Assembly: GCA_028248455.1 (NCBI GenBank)
Contig: JAOKHV010000013.1
Span: 1 to 47,283, forward strand
DNA: 47,283 bases
Reading direction: 5' to 3'
Source of the DNA: Ascidiaceihabitans sp.
Lineage (GTDB): Bacteria; Pseudomonadota; Alphaproteobacteria; Rhodobacterales; Rhodobacteraceae
Part shown: positions 17,888 to 25,089 of the stretch, one piece after another
How the letters are laid out: each line of letters opens with the position of its first letter
How positions within the stretch are numbered: the first letter of the stretch is position 1
Made by a program: the position numbers and the translations under genes
Notes under the pieces: model-generated
Seen by the model: only the letters and a program-made list of their open reading frames with translations
The model's database searches: none
Told to the model about the DNA's origin: nothing

Positions 17888-17970
17888 CGAACTTCAATAA
17901 GATCTGCCTAGCGATTATTGCCATAGCATTGATTGCCAAGGTCTACGTCATCGTGACCTCAGCGATCTAG
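17884..17970 (+). CDS. 28-residue membrane micro-protein coupled to integrase
   Basis: An ATG overlaps the integrase stop as ATGA and opens 28 codons: MTNFNKICLA, then a hydrophobic run rich in Ile and Ala, ending VTSAI. It would form one membrane helix with a short N-terminal tail. No family is known to me. The stop-start overlap argues that it is translated. An alternative is chance, since such short frames are common. Confidence 0.4.
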   Translation: MTNFNKICLAIIAIALIAKVYVIVTSAI

Positions 17971-18023
17971 CTCATCGTATATTGCTAAACACGACTGGTG
18001 TTGGTGCTAAGGTAAAGTTGAAG

Positions 18024-18245
18024 CTACAAAGCGCCAACTAGATTAGCATTCACTGGCACAGAGGTTTGAGCAGCCTTATCTTTCGCAGCTAATTCAGTCT
18101 CTACTATTGCCGTCTGGGCTGCAACAAAAGTGCTACGATCATAGCCAAGGTCTTTAAGTTGGCGGTCAGACAAGCAGTTCATAACCTGCGTTGCTGCAGA
18201 TGCTTGACGTGCTACGATAAGTGCATTGAAAAAGTTTCTAAACAT
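18024..18245 (-). CDS. DUF1127 (YjiS-like) small protein
   Basis: The ATG at 18245 has GGAG six bases upstream and gives 73 residues starting MFRNFFNAL. The core CLSDRQLKDLGYDRS is the DUF1127 signature, an Arg-rich short motif found in many alphaproteobacterial small proteins, some of which affect phosphate metabolism or RNA turnover. The tail (ELAAKDKAAQ, VNANLVGAL) is repeated in a truncated copy at 19340-19456. DUF1127 genes are usually chromosomal, so its presence as cargo is notable. Confidence 0.8.
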   Translation of the reverse strand: MFRNFFNALIVARQASAATQVMNCLSDRQLKDLGYDRSTFVAAQTAIVETELAAKDKAAQTSVPVNANLVGAL

Positions 18246-18377
18246 GACAATCTCCATTGTGGTTGGAGCAGCATCTAGCAAACTGTTTTGAAGGTCACAT
18301 CAAACAATACGTACTTTCCGTTATGCGATAAATGCATGGGTCAGACTATCAAGCACAAAGCTTTGAAGCGCATATGC

Positions 18378-18881
18378 TTAGTCTATAAACAGGTTAGTGA
18401 TGTAATCAGTGCCGTTATCTACTCTCATGTCTTCAGTTAAAACGAATGGACCTCGTCCTTTGTGCGGCATCGCTAGGCTGACCAACTTATCAGTCATTTC
18501 ACGCCACACTTTGTTCATCTGATCACGGCTCTCTTTAAGCTCAGCCTTAATTTCAAAGACCTCCCGTTTCAGCTTCTCATTGTCGTGCTCTGATGCCTCA
18601 AGCTTTTGCTTAACAAAGCTTAGCTCTAGCTGAACTTTGAGGGCGATTAGTTCATGCTGGGGGGTGGGAGCTATAGGTGGGATACCACGATTAGTCTCAC
18701 TGGGAGCTATAGGGCTTCGCTTCTCACGCTCTCTCATCCAGTTCGCCAAATCAGTAGGCCTAATCGCCCAGTGGTTCTGATTGTTTCTGTGCGCAGGTAA
18801 GTCCAAACCTTTAATGCTGTTCATAATCGTCTTACGGCTAACACCAGATTTGGTTGCAGCTTTCGCAGGTGAGAACATCAT
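18378..18881 (-). CDS. HTH plus coiled-coil DNA-binding protein
   Basis: In this 167-residue protein, the first 50 residues hold a MerR/excisionase-like helix-turn-helix (AATKSGVSRKTIMNSIKG, NHWAIRPTDLANWM). A Pro-rich linker and a charged coiled coil (~75-135, heptads of L/E/K) follow. The layout resembles KfrA-like or replication-accessory proteins of plasmids and islands; I cannot name it. Its ATG overlaps the stop of the zinc-ribbon gene in ATGA, so the two are coupled and may work together in control or replication of the element. Confidence 0.6.
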   Translation of the reverse strand: MMFSPAKAATKSGVSRKTIMNSIKGLDLPAHRNNQNHWAIRPTDLANWMREREKRSPIAPSETNRGIPPIAPTPQHELIALKVQLELSFVKQKLEASEHDNEKLKREVFEIKAELKESRDQMNKVWREMTDKLVSLAMPHKGRGPFVLTEDMRVDNGTDYITNLFID

Positions 18882-19126
18882 GTGAATAGTAGCCCTTTTA
18901 GAGAGTGAGATAACCCACAGGTATCAGTGGGAACTCGCATCATCAAGGATGTGATGTTTTGCAGCCACTTCTGGTTTGACCCCCGCAAGGTACTTGTCAA
19001 CTTACACACCACACACTGTTCGTGACCATGAACCACAACTGTGTTCAGTGGAGACTGACATCTTGGGCATCGTTGCTTATGCGCATTGGCAGGGTGAAGG
19101 GTCGTAAATTGTGTCTGGCGGCTCAC
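18878..19126 (-). CDS. Zinc-ribbon small protein
   Basis: The product has 82 residues with two CxxC knuckles, CPRC near residue 19 and CVVC near 38, a classical zinc ribbon. The rest is not recognised. It is translated just ahead of the HTH/coiled-coil gene with a four-base overlap. Small zinc-ribbon proteins in mobile elements often bind DNA or RNA; that is inference here. Confidence 0.6.
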   Translation of the reverse strand: MSRQTQFTTLHPANAHKQRCPRCQSPLNTVVVHGHEQCVVCKLTSTLRGSNQKWLQNITSLMMRVPTDTCGLSHSLKGLLFT

Positions 19127-19152
19127 AGCCAGCTTCCCCTTTGCCTAGCAGA

Positions 19153-19275
19153 TCAGCCAAAGCACGTTACGGCAACGCCCTTGATGAAAGACACCCAGTA
19201 AATAGCGTAATGTGACCAGCCAAGCTTGAGGCGTAGTCGTTCGGCTAGATCACTGTGACGTTTGAATAGGTTCAT
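19153..19275 (-). CDS. 40-residue micro-protein, copy 1 of a paralogous pair
   Basis: The sequence begins MNLFKRHSDLAERLRLKL, followed by GWSHYAIYWVSFIKGVAV: an amphipathic basic helix then a hydrophobic Trp/Tyr-rich segment that could insert in the membrane. It is closely related to the 45-residue protein at 20903-21040. The shared pattern is MN(L/I)FK-HSDLAERLR(L/I)KLGWSHYA. The 3' end is 7 bases shorter than in copy 2, which shifts the frame and ends the protein early, so this copy may be degenerate. Confidence 0.45.
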   Translation of the reverse strand: MNLFKRHSDLAERLRLKLGWSHYAIYWVSFIKGVAVTCFG

Positions 19276-19339
19276 AGTAGGTGAATGGCAACACTCAGGT
19301 ATCTATTCGTTCACCTACCAAGGTTATCATATGCTGAAG

Positions 19340-19456
19340 TTACAAAGCTCCAACTAGGTTGGCATTTACTGGAACAGCGTTTTGAGCAGCGACATCTTTC
19401 GCAGCTAATTCAGCTACTTCTATTGCGGTCTGGGCTGCAACAAAAGTGTTATGATG
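19340..19456 (-). pseudogene. Truncated DUF1127 paralogue (C-terminal part)
   Basis: This ~115-bp stretch is highly similar to the 3' end of the DUF1127 gene at 18024-18245 (shared FVAAQTAI, ELAAKD, VPVNANLVGAL). Similarity stops abruptly near 19456, before the DUF1127 core motif. It shows a past duplication inside the element followed by loss of the 5' part. Confidence 0.7.
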
Positions 19457-19671
19457 GGTGACGAACACGAATAAGTTATGCTTTGGGTTTATTAGTGTTG
19501 CATTAGTTGTCAAGGTTTGCACCACCGTGATTTTTTATGTAGCGCCACTGCAACATTCGAGTGGTAATTTTATCAGCCTAAGCCACTTGACCCAAGGTAA
19601 GTCTATTTCTTGTGCAAAATAAGCTAAGGTGCCTTAAACTTACCCACTAAACAAAACACAGCGAGGCTATC

Positions 19672-20760
19672 ATGAAATCTGCTTACCTTACGACCCTTGG
19701 GGCATTGGCTCTTTCAACAACTGCTGCACACTCGGGTGGTTGGGAGACTGGGAGGTTGGACACAAGCTTTCTTTACGAAGGTGGTAATTACGTAGAATTG
19801 TCATATGGCAACCTAAACTATTCAGTTAACGGCACCACACAAGCTGGCGTCACACACCCAATGGCTAAGGATCAAACACGGATGTCTCTGTCAGGCAAGT
19901 TTCAGCTTGGCGATTTTGATATTGGCCTAACCTCTTTTGGGTCTGGAGCGATCCAGATGGACGGACAGAATGCTGCTGCATTTTCTATCCCTGCAGGCGC
20001 TGGGGGTTTAAGCGTAGTACCAAGTGCCGACGTAAAACTCGACACCCAAGCCATCATGGGCCGGTATTCGTTCAACGATAATTGGTCTGCTACTGTAGGG
20101 TTACGCCAAGCCAAACTTAAAGCGTCAACAGTCACTACGTTGTCGGCTACGGGTGGGAATGACGTGTATCAGATCCACGCAACTAGCAAAACCGGCATGG
20201 TTTACGGCTTAGCGTATGAACGCCCAGATATTGCCTTGAAGCTCGAAATTTTGAGATCAGAAAGTATCTCAATGGCATTAACGGGGGGTACAACAGTTGC
20301 CTCTGGAACTCTCGGAGTACCAGAAGCAACAACTGTAAACTTCCAAACGGGTATTGCAAAAGATACTTTGTTGATGGCCTCTGCTCATAAAGTTTCATGG
20401 ACCCAAAGTCAGATTGTAGTTGTTGGGAGTGGTGTGCCAAACCAGCGTAGTGAGTTTTCAGACACCACTAGCTACAGCTTAGGACTTGGCAGACAGCTTT
20501 CTGAGGACACTGCTGTGTCACTCACGTACTCGTGGGAAGATGGTGCCGATGCGACGCCAACGAGTCCGTTCGCTATGTCCAATGGGTCTAAAACGCTTTC
20601 TGCAGGTGTGAAGCACAAAATTGATGCGTTCACAATATCTGCTGGCGTGAGTTATACTAAAGCAGGCGATGCATTGATGACACACGCTTCTGGTTTATCT
20701 GCTTCCTATGTTGGCAACAGTGTGACTGCGTTTGGACTAAAAGTTGGCTACAACTTCTAG
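19672..20760 (+). CDS. FadL/OmpP1-like outer-membrane barrel
   Basis: The product has 362 residues. A signal peptide (MKSAYLTTLGALALSTTAAHS) is followed by alternating hydrophobic beta strands, ending in Phe as outer-membrane barrels do (KVGYNF). The opening SFLYEGGNYVELSYG and overall pattern match the FadL/TodX transport family, which takes up hydrophobic compounds, in Roseobacters. GAGG lies five bases before the ATG. A surface barrel is unusual cargo for an element of this size. It could widen substrate use or change phage-receptor properties; neither is shown by the sequence. Confidence 0.75.
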   Translation: MKSAYLTTLGALALSTTAAHSGGWETGRLDTSFLYEGGNYVELSYGNLNYSVNGTTQAGVTHPMAKDQTRMSLSGKFQLGDFDIGLTSFGSGAIQMDGQNAAAFSIPAGAGGLSVVPSADVKLDTQAIMGRYSFNDNWSATVGLRQAKLKASTVTTLSATGGNDVYQIHATSKTGMVYGLAYERPDIALKLEILRSESISMALTGGTTVASGTLGVPEATTVNFQTGIAKDTLLMASAHKVSWTQSQIVVVGSGVPNQRSEFSDTTSYSLGLGRQLSEDTAVSLTYSWEDGADATPTSPFAMSNGSKTLSAGVKHKIDAFTISAGVSYTKAGDALMTHASGLSASYVGNSVTAFGLKVGYNF

Positions 20761-20902
20761 ACTTATCATTAGTGCATTCACGGGCCGCTTTTTGTTTTAG
20801 AAAACAGTATGCGGCCTTACACACTTTAGCTCCTCATCGGGCTTACACTCGGTGAGAGCTATTAGACAAAAAACAAACGTACTTCATTGTCGTTTCTACT
20901 GC

Positions 20903-21040
20903 TTAGCACATCAGCCAAAGCACCAAACACGTTACAGCAACGCCTTTGATGAACGAAACCCAATAGAGCGCGTAGTGGCTCCAACCAAGTTTTATGCGCA
21001 GTCGCTCTGCTAGATCGCTGTGCATTTTGAATATGTTCAT
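20903..21040 (-). CDS. 45-residue micro-protein, copy 2, coupled to the serine recombinase
   Basis: Its ATG overlaps the stop of the serine recombinase gene in an ATGA. The product begins MNIFKMHSDLAERLRIKL and continues GWSHYALYWVSFIKGVAV, with a hydrophobic end (TCLVLWLMC). It is a paralogue of the product at 19153-19275. The N-terminal half is a basic amphipathic helix and the C-terminal half is probably membrane-associated. No known family is recognised. Conservation between the two copies, including conservative swaps (L/I), suggests real coding. Confidence 0.6.
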   Translation of the reverse strand: MNIFKMHSDLAERLRIKLGWSHYALYWVSFIKGVAVTCLVLWLMC

Positions 21041-21600
21041 GCAGTCAACTCCCCAATAATGCGGTACAGGCTAGTTTTACTTATCTCTAAGTCCCTACAA
21101 ATCTGAGCCTTACTCACGCCCTTGTCCAATGCAAGTTTAACCATATCAGTCTTTGCTCGTGCAGTGGGCTTTCTACCTTTGTATCTACCCTCAGCTTTAG
21201 CTTTAGCGATACCCTCACGTTGACGCTCAAGCATCATTTCACGCTCAAATTGTGCTACAGATGACATGACGTTTAGGATCAACTTACCTGTAGGGTTACT
21301 CGTATCAACAGCCGTGCCACCCATGTCCAATATCACCAGTGACGCACCTGCTGAGTTAATGCGGTCAATGATCTGACCAAGGTGCTGTACCGATCTAGCC
21401 AATCTATCCAGTTTTGTAGAAACAAGTTTGTCACCTTCACGCAGCGCATTGAGTGCCGCCTCCAGTTGTTCACGCTCAGCTACGGATGAGACTTGCTCCC
21501 TAAAGATGCGCTCACAGCCATATGCTTGTAGGTCACGTATCTGTGCTTCAAGCCCTGCAACTTGTTCAAGCGTAGATGTTCTAGCTAACCCAATAAGCAT
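21037..21600 (-). CDS. Serine recombinase (resolvase/invertase family)
   Basis: This 187-residue small serine recombinase has Ser9 in LARTSTLEQ as the nucleophile, then KLDRLARSVQHLGQII, the family's conserved arginine helix, and QFEREMMLERQREGI. The C-terminal part has a Hin-like helix-turn-helix (GVSKAQICRDLEISKTSLYRII). It may resolve dimers, invert a segment, or be left from a transposon; I found no clear inverted-repeat recombination site nearby. It is a second recombinase in an element that already has a tyrosine integrase. Confidence 0.92.
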   Translation of the reverse strand: MLIGLARTSTLEQVAGLEAQIRDLQAYGCERIFREQVSSVAEREQLEAALNALREGDKLVSTKLDRLARSVQHLGQIIDRINSAGASLVILDMGGTAVDTSNPTGKLILNVMSSVAQFEREMMLERQREGIAKAKAEGRYKGRKPTARAKTDMVKLALDKGVSKAQICRDLEISKTSLYRIIGELTA

Positions 21601-21943
21601 AGACGTTCTCCCAATAGAGTTATAGACTATGTGGTAAATAGTACCATAACCACCTAATGTAAACCCTATTGGTACTATTTCACTTTAGACCGCTAGAGCA
21701 GGGTCTATTGGAACAGCCAAACAAAGACAGCAAAGGCACAATTACAGGCACCAGCCATAAATGATTAGCCAAGTGTACAGCCAAGCAAGACTTGATGGAT
21801 GAGATTGGCAGAGGATGCTGAAGCAACTACTTAATGATGGCGGGGGCGGGGGCCATATGGGGTATATATATGCAGAAATACACAGACGGCCAAAATAGGT
21901 TGGAGACTAACTAGAGCAGGAACTAAACAATACGCCCTTTCAC
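21601..21943. other. Intergenic stretch without convincing genes
   Basis: This AT-rich region lies between the serine recombinase start and the end of the pentapeptide gene. It holds only short frames (27 codons or fewer). The first ~100 bases must contain the recombinase promoter. A G-run (GGGGGCGGGGGCC) followed by TATATATA near 21840-21870 stands out, but I see no function. Confidence 0.5.
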
Positions 21944-22354
21944 TTAGCAGCCGCTGTAGATCACTGAACCGTCTGGCATAATTGTGTTGCAGAGGATTGC
22001 GCCCTTCATTTTAGCGTAGTAAATATTTGCACCCTCTAGGTCTGCTCCGTCCAGGTTTGCTTGTCGCAAGTCTGCAAACTTTAGGTGTGCTTTCAATAAA
22101 TATGTACCCTCCAGTTTAGCATCATATAAGTTAACATTAGTCATCCATGCGTCCCTAAAATCTGCACCACTTAGATTAGCACCTTTCAGATTAGCACCAC
22201 TCAGATAAGCACCCTTCAGATTAGCACCACTCAGATCGCACTTCACACACTCTTTTGTAGCCTTCAGCTTCTGTATATCATCAGGATCAAAAGCATATGC
22301 ACTACTGGCAAACATGGTTGCTGCTACTGCCAGTGCTGTCAGTGTTCGCTTCAT
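21944..22354 (-). CDS. Exported pentapeptide-repeat protein
   Basis: The product has 136 residues: a signal peptide (cleavage near SSAYA-FD), a CVKC pair, then about 13 pentapeptide repeats of the A(N/D)L(K/S)G kind (SGANLKGAYL, GADFRDA), which fold into a four-sided beta helix. Two further Cys lie at the end (CNTIM, YSGC), suggesting disulphides in the periplasm. It lies two bases after the Sel1-repeat gene, and the pair likely forms an operon. The binding partner is unknown. Confidence 0.82.
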   Translation of the reverse strand: MKRTLTALAVAATMFASSAYAFDPDDIQKLKATKECVKCDLSGANLKGAYLSGANLKGANLSGADFRDAWMTNVNLYDAKLEGTYLLKAHLKFADLRQANLDGADLEGANIYYAKMKGAILCNTIMPDGSVIYSGC

Positions 22355-22356
22355 AA

Positions 22357-22842
22357 TCAGTACTCACATTTTTTATAGCCACTATTCATACATTCTCTAG
22401 CCATAGCTTGGGCTTTAGATATGTCTGCTGGGGTCATCTGTTTGGATAGACTGTCTGGGTTAGTCCCGCCGATTTTATACCCATTTGCAGCGCCGATGTT
22501 GTACCACATGTGGGCCATGACGTTGTCTTGAAGTACGCCATAGCCATTCTCGTACATGACACCAAGATTGGATTGCGCTGTAGCATCGCCCTGTTCAGCA
22601 GCTAGTCGGTACCACTTCACAGCTTCAGTATAGTCTTGAGAAACGCCTTGGCCATTTGCGTACATGAGACCAAGATTGGATTGCGCAGCTACATTCCCTG
22701 CCGCAGCTAACGGCGTAAACTCTTTGATGGCCGTGGCATAATCACCAGCAAGGTAAGCATCTACTCCTTTACCGAAGTCTTGTGCAGATACAGGTAAAGC
22801 CAGTGAAATGGCGAAAGCTAGGGTTACGATTAATTGCTTCAT
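22357..22842 (-). CDS. Exported Sel1-repeat protein
   Basis: The product has 161 residues. A signal peptide (MKQLIVTLAFAISLALPVSA) is followed by Sel1-like repeats: AAQSNLGLMYANGQGV and AQSNLGVMYENGYGV, separated by DYTEAVKWYRLAAEQGDA. Sel1 repeats are alpha-solenoids for protein contacts. It is transcribed first, with the pentapeptide gene directly after. Together they look like a small periplasmic module carried by the element; similar proteins occur in other alphaproteobacteria. Confidence 0.85.
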   Translation of the reverse strand: MKQLIVTLAFAISLALPVSAQDFGKGVDAYLAGDYATAIKEFTPLAAAGNVAAQSNLGLMYANGQGVSQDYTEAVKWYRLAAEQGDATAQSNLGVMYENGYGVLQDNVMAHMWYNIGAANGYKIGGTNPDSLSKQMTPADISKAQAMARECMNSGYKKCEY

Positions 22843-22910
22843 GGTGTTCTGCCCTGAGTAAGTGTCTCAAGACGAGCCTAGCAGACCTTGGCATGACGTC
22901 TAGGCCAGTA

Positions 22911-22942
22911 CAAAAAAAAGGGCCAGACCCGAAGGTCCAGCC
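22911..22942 (-). terminator. Strong terminator facing left
   Basis: On the minus strand, GGCTGGACC, loop TTCG, GGTCTGGCC and eight T residues make an ideal rho-independent terminator. No gene is seen upstream of it on that strand, so it either shields the Sel1 operon from read-through or ends an unseen transcript. Confidence 0.85.
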
Positions 22943-23090
22943 GCTAGTGATACTCCTAGGGAGAGAGTACATATTGATAGATAGTGAGCCTAAAGCTTCG
23001 TTTCAATATGATACTCTAAAAATGTTGTGGCCTCAGGAGGTTTGCTCTGGTTAGGCACCCTACACTCACCAATATCACCAATAGCTGTGA

Positions 23091-23588
23091 CACCACGCCT
23101 ACACCGCGTTCAGATATGACCAAGATAAGGGTCATCCCTTCAAGAGCCTAAAGAAGGAACAGTTTAATAAGTACGTTGAAGCAATCATCAAAAAACACCC
23201 ACACCTAGAACAATGCTTAGCCACGGATCAGGGTGTAAGACTGATGTATATAGACAGCCAAATAATCGAACAAATCATAAGCGTAGCAACATCAAACAAC
23301 ATACCAATCCTTACAGTACATGACTCGGTTATTTGTAAAGAACGAGATGAATTGTTTGTTAGAGACTTGATGAAAGAAGCAACCAAACATGTTCTGGGAG
23401 TAGAGTTAGGGTTTGATGTGAATAGAGAAACAGTACCAAAAGCATTAGCATCGAATAACTTCAGAGATATAGATTTCACATCTAGGCTGTTTGATAATGC
23501 AAGAGAACACGAAGCGTATCAAAGTACAGACTATCACAAACAACAGTGGAACAGGTTTCAGAAACTAGGATTAAGACAGGCAGGATAA
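23091..23588 (+). pseudogene. 5'-truncated rep-like gene
   Basis: The frame is open from just after a TGA at 23088 to the TAA at 23588 (165 codons), but has no start codon until an ATG at 23241. Continuous protein-like sequence before that ATG (KGHPFKSLKKEQFNKYVEA, GVRLMYIDSQ) shows the 5' part is missing. The core IPILTVHDSVICKERDE resembles a C-terminal motif I associate with replication-type proteins of alphaproteobacterial plasmids; the VHDS also recalls the VHDE motif of family A polymerases. The assignment is tentative. If translated from 23241, a short product would remain. Confidence 0.5.
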
Positions 23589-23892
23589 CAAAGAGAATGG
23601 TAGTACTATCAATCCAATCTTTACCTTCTCACCCTACCTTAAATCTCTGTGTTTAACCTGCTTAGATTCCCTTACTGTTACTGAGAGTGTTTAGATTTAA
23701 CTCTAATCTATTCTGCTAGTGCGTAACCACGTGAGTGAACTTAAGTAGATCAAACATAATCTTAAACAAAATCACTACACAAAAAAGCGCAAAAACACTA
23801 CACAATGATAAATAGATATTTTGAGATAATAATTATAAACTACTGATATTACTTATTAAATTGTAATTTAAAGTAAGATTAAGATCTGTATT
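23589..23892. other. Right terminal non-coding region of the element
   Basis: No genes are seen. It holds two CACTACAC boxes (23773-23780, 23796-23803) in A-rich surroundings and a very AT-rich stretch (about 23805-23885) that runs into the right attachment repeat. This fits an integrase-binding attachment region. Confidence 0.6.
23773..23803. repeat. Right arm-type boxes (CACTACAC x2)
   Basis: Two copies 23 bases apart start to start, like the two direct left copies at 16270 and 16293, which are also 23 bases apart. The equal spacing at both ends supports one protein binding both. Confidence 0.6.
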
Positions 23893-23939
23893 CTGCCCCT
23901 TAGGAGGGGGCTGCTCTGTCCAGTTGAGCCACGGAGCCA
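23893..23939. repeat. attR direct repeat: tRNA-Arg 5' half
   Basis: Second copy of the 47-bp repeat at 16127-16173. It carries the 5' acceptor strand, D arm and anticodon arm only, with no T arm or 3' end, so it cannot form a tRNA. The native tRNA promoter should lie to its right, in 23940-24040. Confidence 0.93.
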
Positions 23940-24048
23940 TCAAGGGTTATCTAATTGGTGGTGTAAAGAATGTCATGTTGTTTTCAGCGAACTTGATACT
24001 TGTGGGCTTGGTGCGTTAACAATGATCTAACAATTTCAGGAATATGCT

Positions 24049-25083
24049 GTGACCCCTCGTAATAAGCGCCCCCTAACTCTGCGCGATGTCTCTGAGGCAT
24101 CGGGCGTTTCCGAAATGACCGTAAGCCGTGTGCTCCGCAAGCGCGGTGACGTTAGTGAGACGACAAAGAAGCGTGTCTTAGCGGCCGCTAAAGAGCTCGG
24201 GTATGTCCCTAATCAGATAGCGGGTTCGTTGGCGTCTCAGCGTGTTAATCTGGTTGCTGTTATTATTCCATCACTTTCCAACATGGTTTTCCCAGAGGTT
24301 TTGACGGGTATTAATCAGGTGTTAGAAAACACACAGTTGCAGCCTGTGGTTGGCGTAACAGACTATATGCCCGAAAAAGAAGAACGCGTTTTGTATGAGA
24401 TGCTGTCTTGGCGTCCATCTGGTGTAATACTGGCGGGACTTGAACATTCGGACGCAGCGCGCGCAATGATGCGCAATTCTGGTATTCCCGTCGTCGAAAT
24501 TATGGATACTGATGGCCTTCCTATCGACTCAATGGTTGGCATTTCGCACCGCCGTGCTGGGCTTGAAATGGCACAGGCGATTCAAAGGCAAGGTTATAAG
24601 AACATTGGTTTCGTGGGCACAAAAATGCCGTTGGATCACCGTGCTCGGAAACGTTTTGAGGGTTTTACTGAAGGCCTTGCCAAAGCTGGTATTGAGATTC
24701 GAGACCGTGATTTCTATTCGGGTGGATCCGCTTTGGCCAAAGGTCGCGAGATGACACAGTCGATGCTGGAACGAAATCCAGATTTGGATTTCTTGTATTT
24801 CTCAAACGACATGATCGGTGCAGGTGGATTGCTGTATCTTTTGGATCAAGGGATCGATGTTCCGGGTCAGATTGGTCTTGCCGGTTTCAATGATGTTGAA
24901 TTGTTGCAGGGGTTGCCACGCAAATTGGCAACGATGGACGCATGCAGGCTAGAGATTGGCCGCGCTGCAGCTCAAATTATCTTGGATCGAAATGCAGAAG
25001 ACACAGATGACAAACCTGTCCTGCAAACGATGTCCCCGACAATCAGCTACGGCGATACACTGCGTCGCGATCGCAGAGTTTGA
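24049..25083 (+). CDS. LacI/GntR-type transcriptional regulator
   Basis: The product has 344 residues. The N-terminal LacI helix-turn-helix and hinge (LTLRDVSEASGVSEMTVSRVL, GYVPNQIAGSLAS) are followed by a periplasmic-binding-like sensor domain (AVIIPSLSNMVFPEVL, GFVGTKM, LAGFNDVE). It is closest in feel to gluconate-type GntR of the LacI family. The GTG start has CAGGA upstream. It is the first chromosomal gene after the tRNA-Arg element. No sugar genes are next to it, so the regulon is unknown. Confidence 0.9.
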   Translation: MTPRNKRPLTLRDVSEASGVSEMTVSRVLRKRGDVSETTKKRVLAAAKELGYVPNQIAGSLASQRVNLVAVIIPSLSNMVFPEVLTGINQVLENTQLQPVVGVTDYMPEKEERVLYEMLSWRPSGVILAGLEHSDAARAMMRNSGIPVVEIMDTDGLPIDSMVGISHRRAGLEMAQAIQRQGYKNIGFVGTKMPLDHRARKRFEGFTEGLAKAGIEIRDRDFYSGGSALAKGREMTQSMLERNPDLDFLYFSNDMIGAGGLLYLLDQGIDVPGQIGLAGFNDVELLQGLPRKLATMDACRLEIGRAAAQIILDRNAEDTDDKPVLQTMSPTISYGDTLRRDRRV

Positions 25084-25089
25084 TTTGGT

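Larger units (their letters stand above)
16127..23939. mobile_element. Integrative element in the 5' half of tRNA-Arg(CCT)
   Basis: The element is bounded by 47-bp perfect direct repeats and is about 7.8 kb long. The integrase gene lies just inside the left end and repeated CACTACAC boxes at both ends. It is visibly more AT-rich than the flanking core genes. Cargo includes a DUF1127 gene, a zinc-ribbon and HTH/coiled-coil pair, a FadL-like barrel, a serine recombinase, two exported repeat proteins, micro-genes and a truncated rep-like gene. There are no structural phage or conjugation genes, so it would need a helper for transfer. Confidence 0.88.

Noticed and set aside
21800-21898. A 27-codon gene containing a Gly run before the pentapeptide gene
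   Set aside because: No ribosome-binding site, low-complexity product and no coupling to a neighbour.
16244-23803. CRISPR-like repeat from the CACTACAC boxes
   Set aside because: The boxes are 8 bp, few, in two clusters 7.5 kb apart and without spacers or cas genes.
23893-23939. A second tRNA-Arg gene
   Set aside because: Only the 5' half is present; no T arm, 3' acceptor strand or CCA follows, so it is an attachment repeat.
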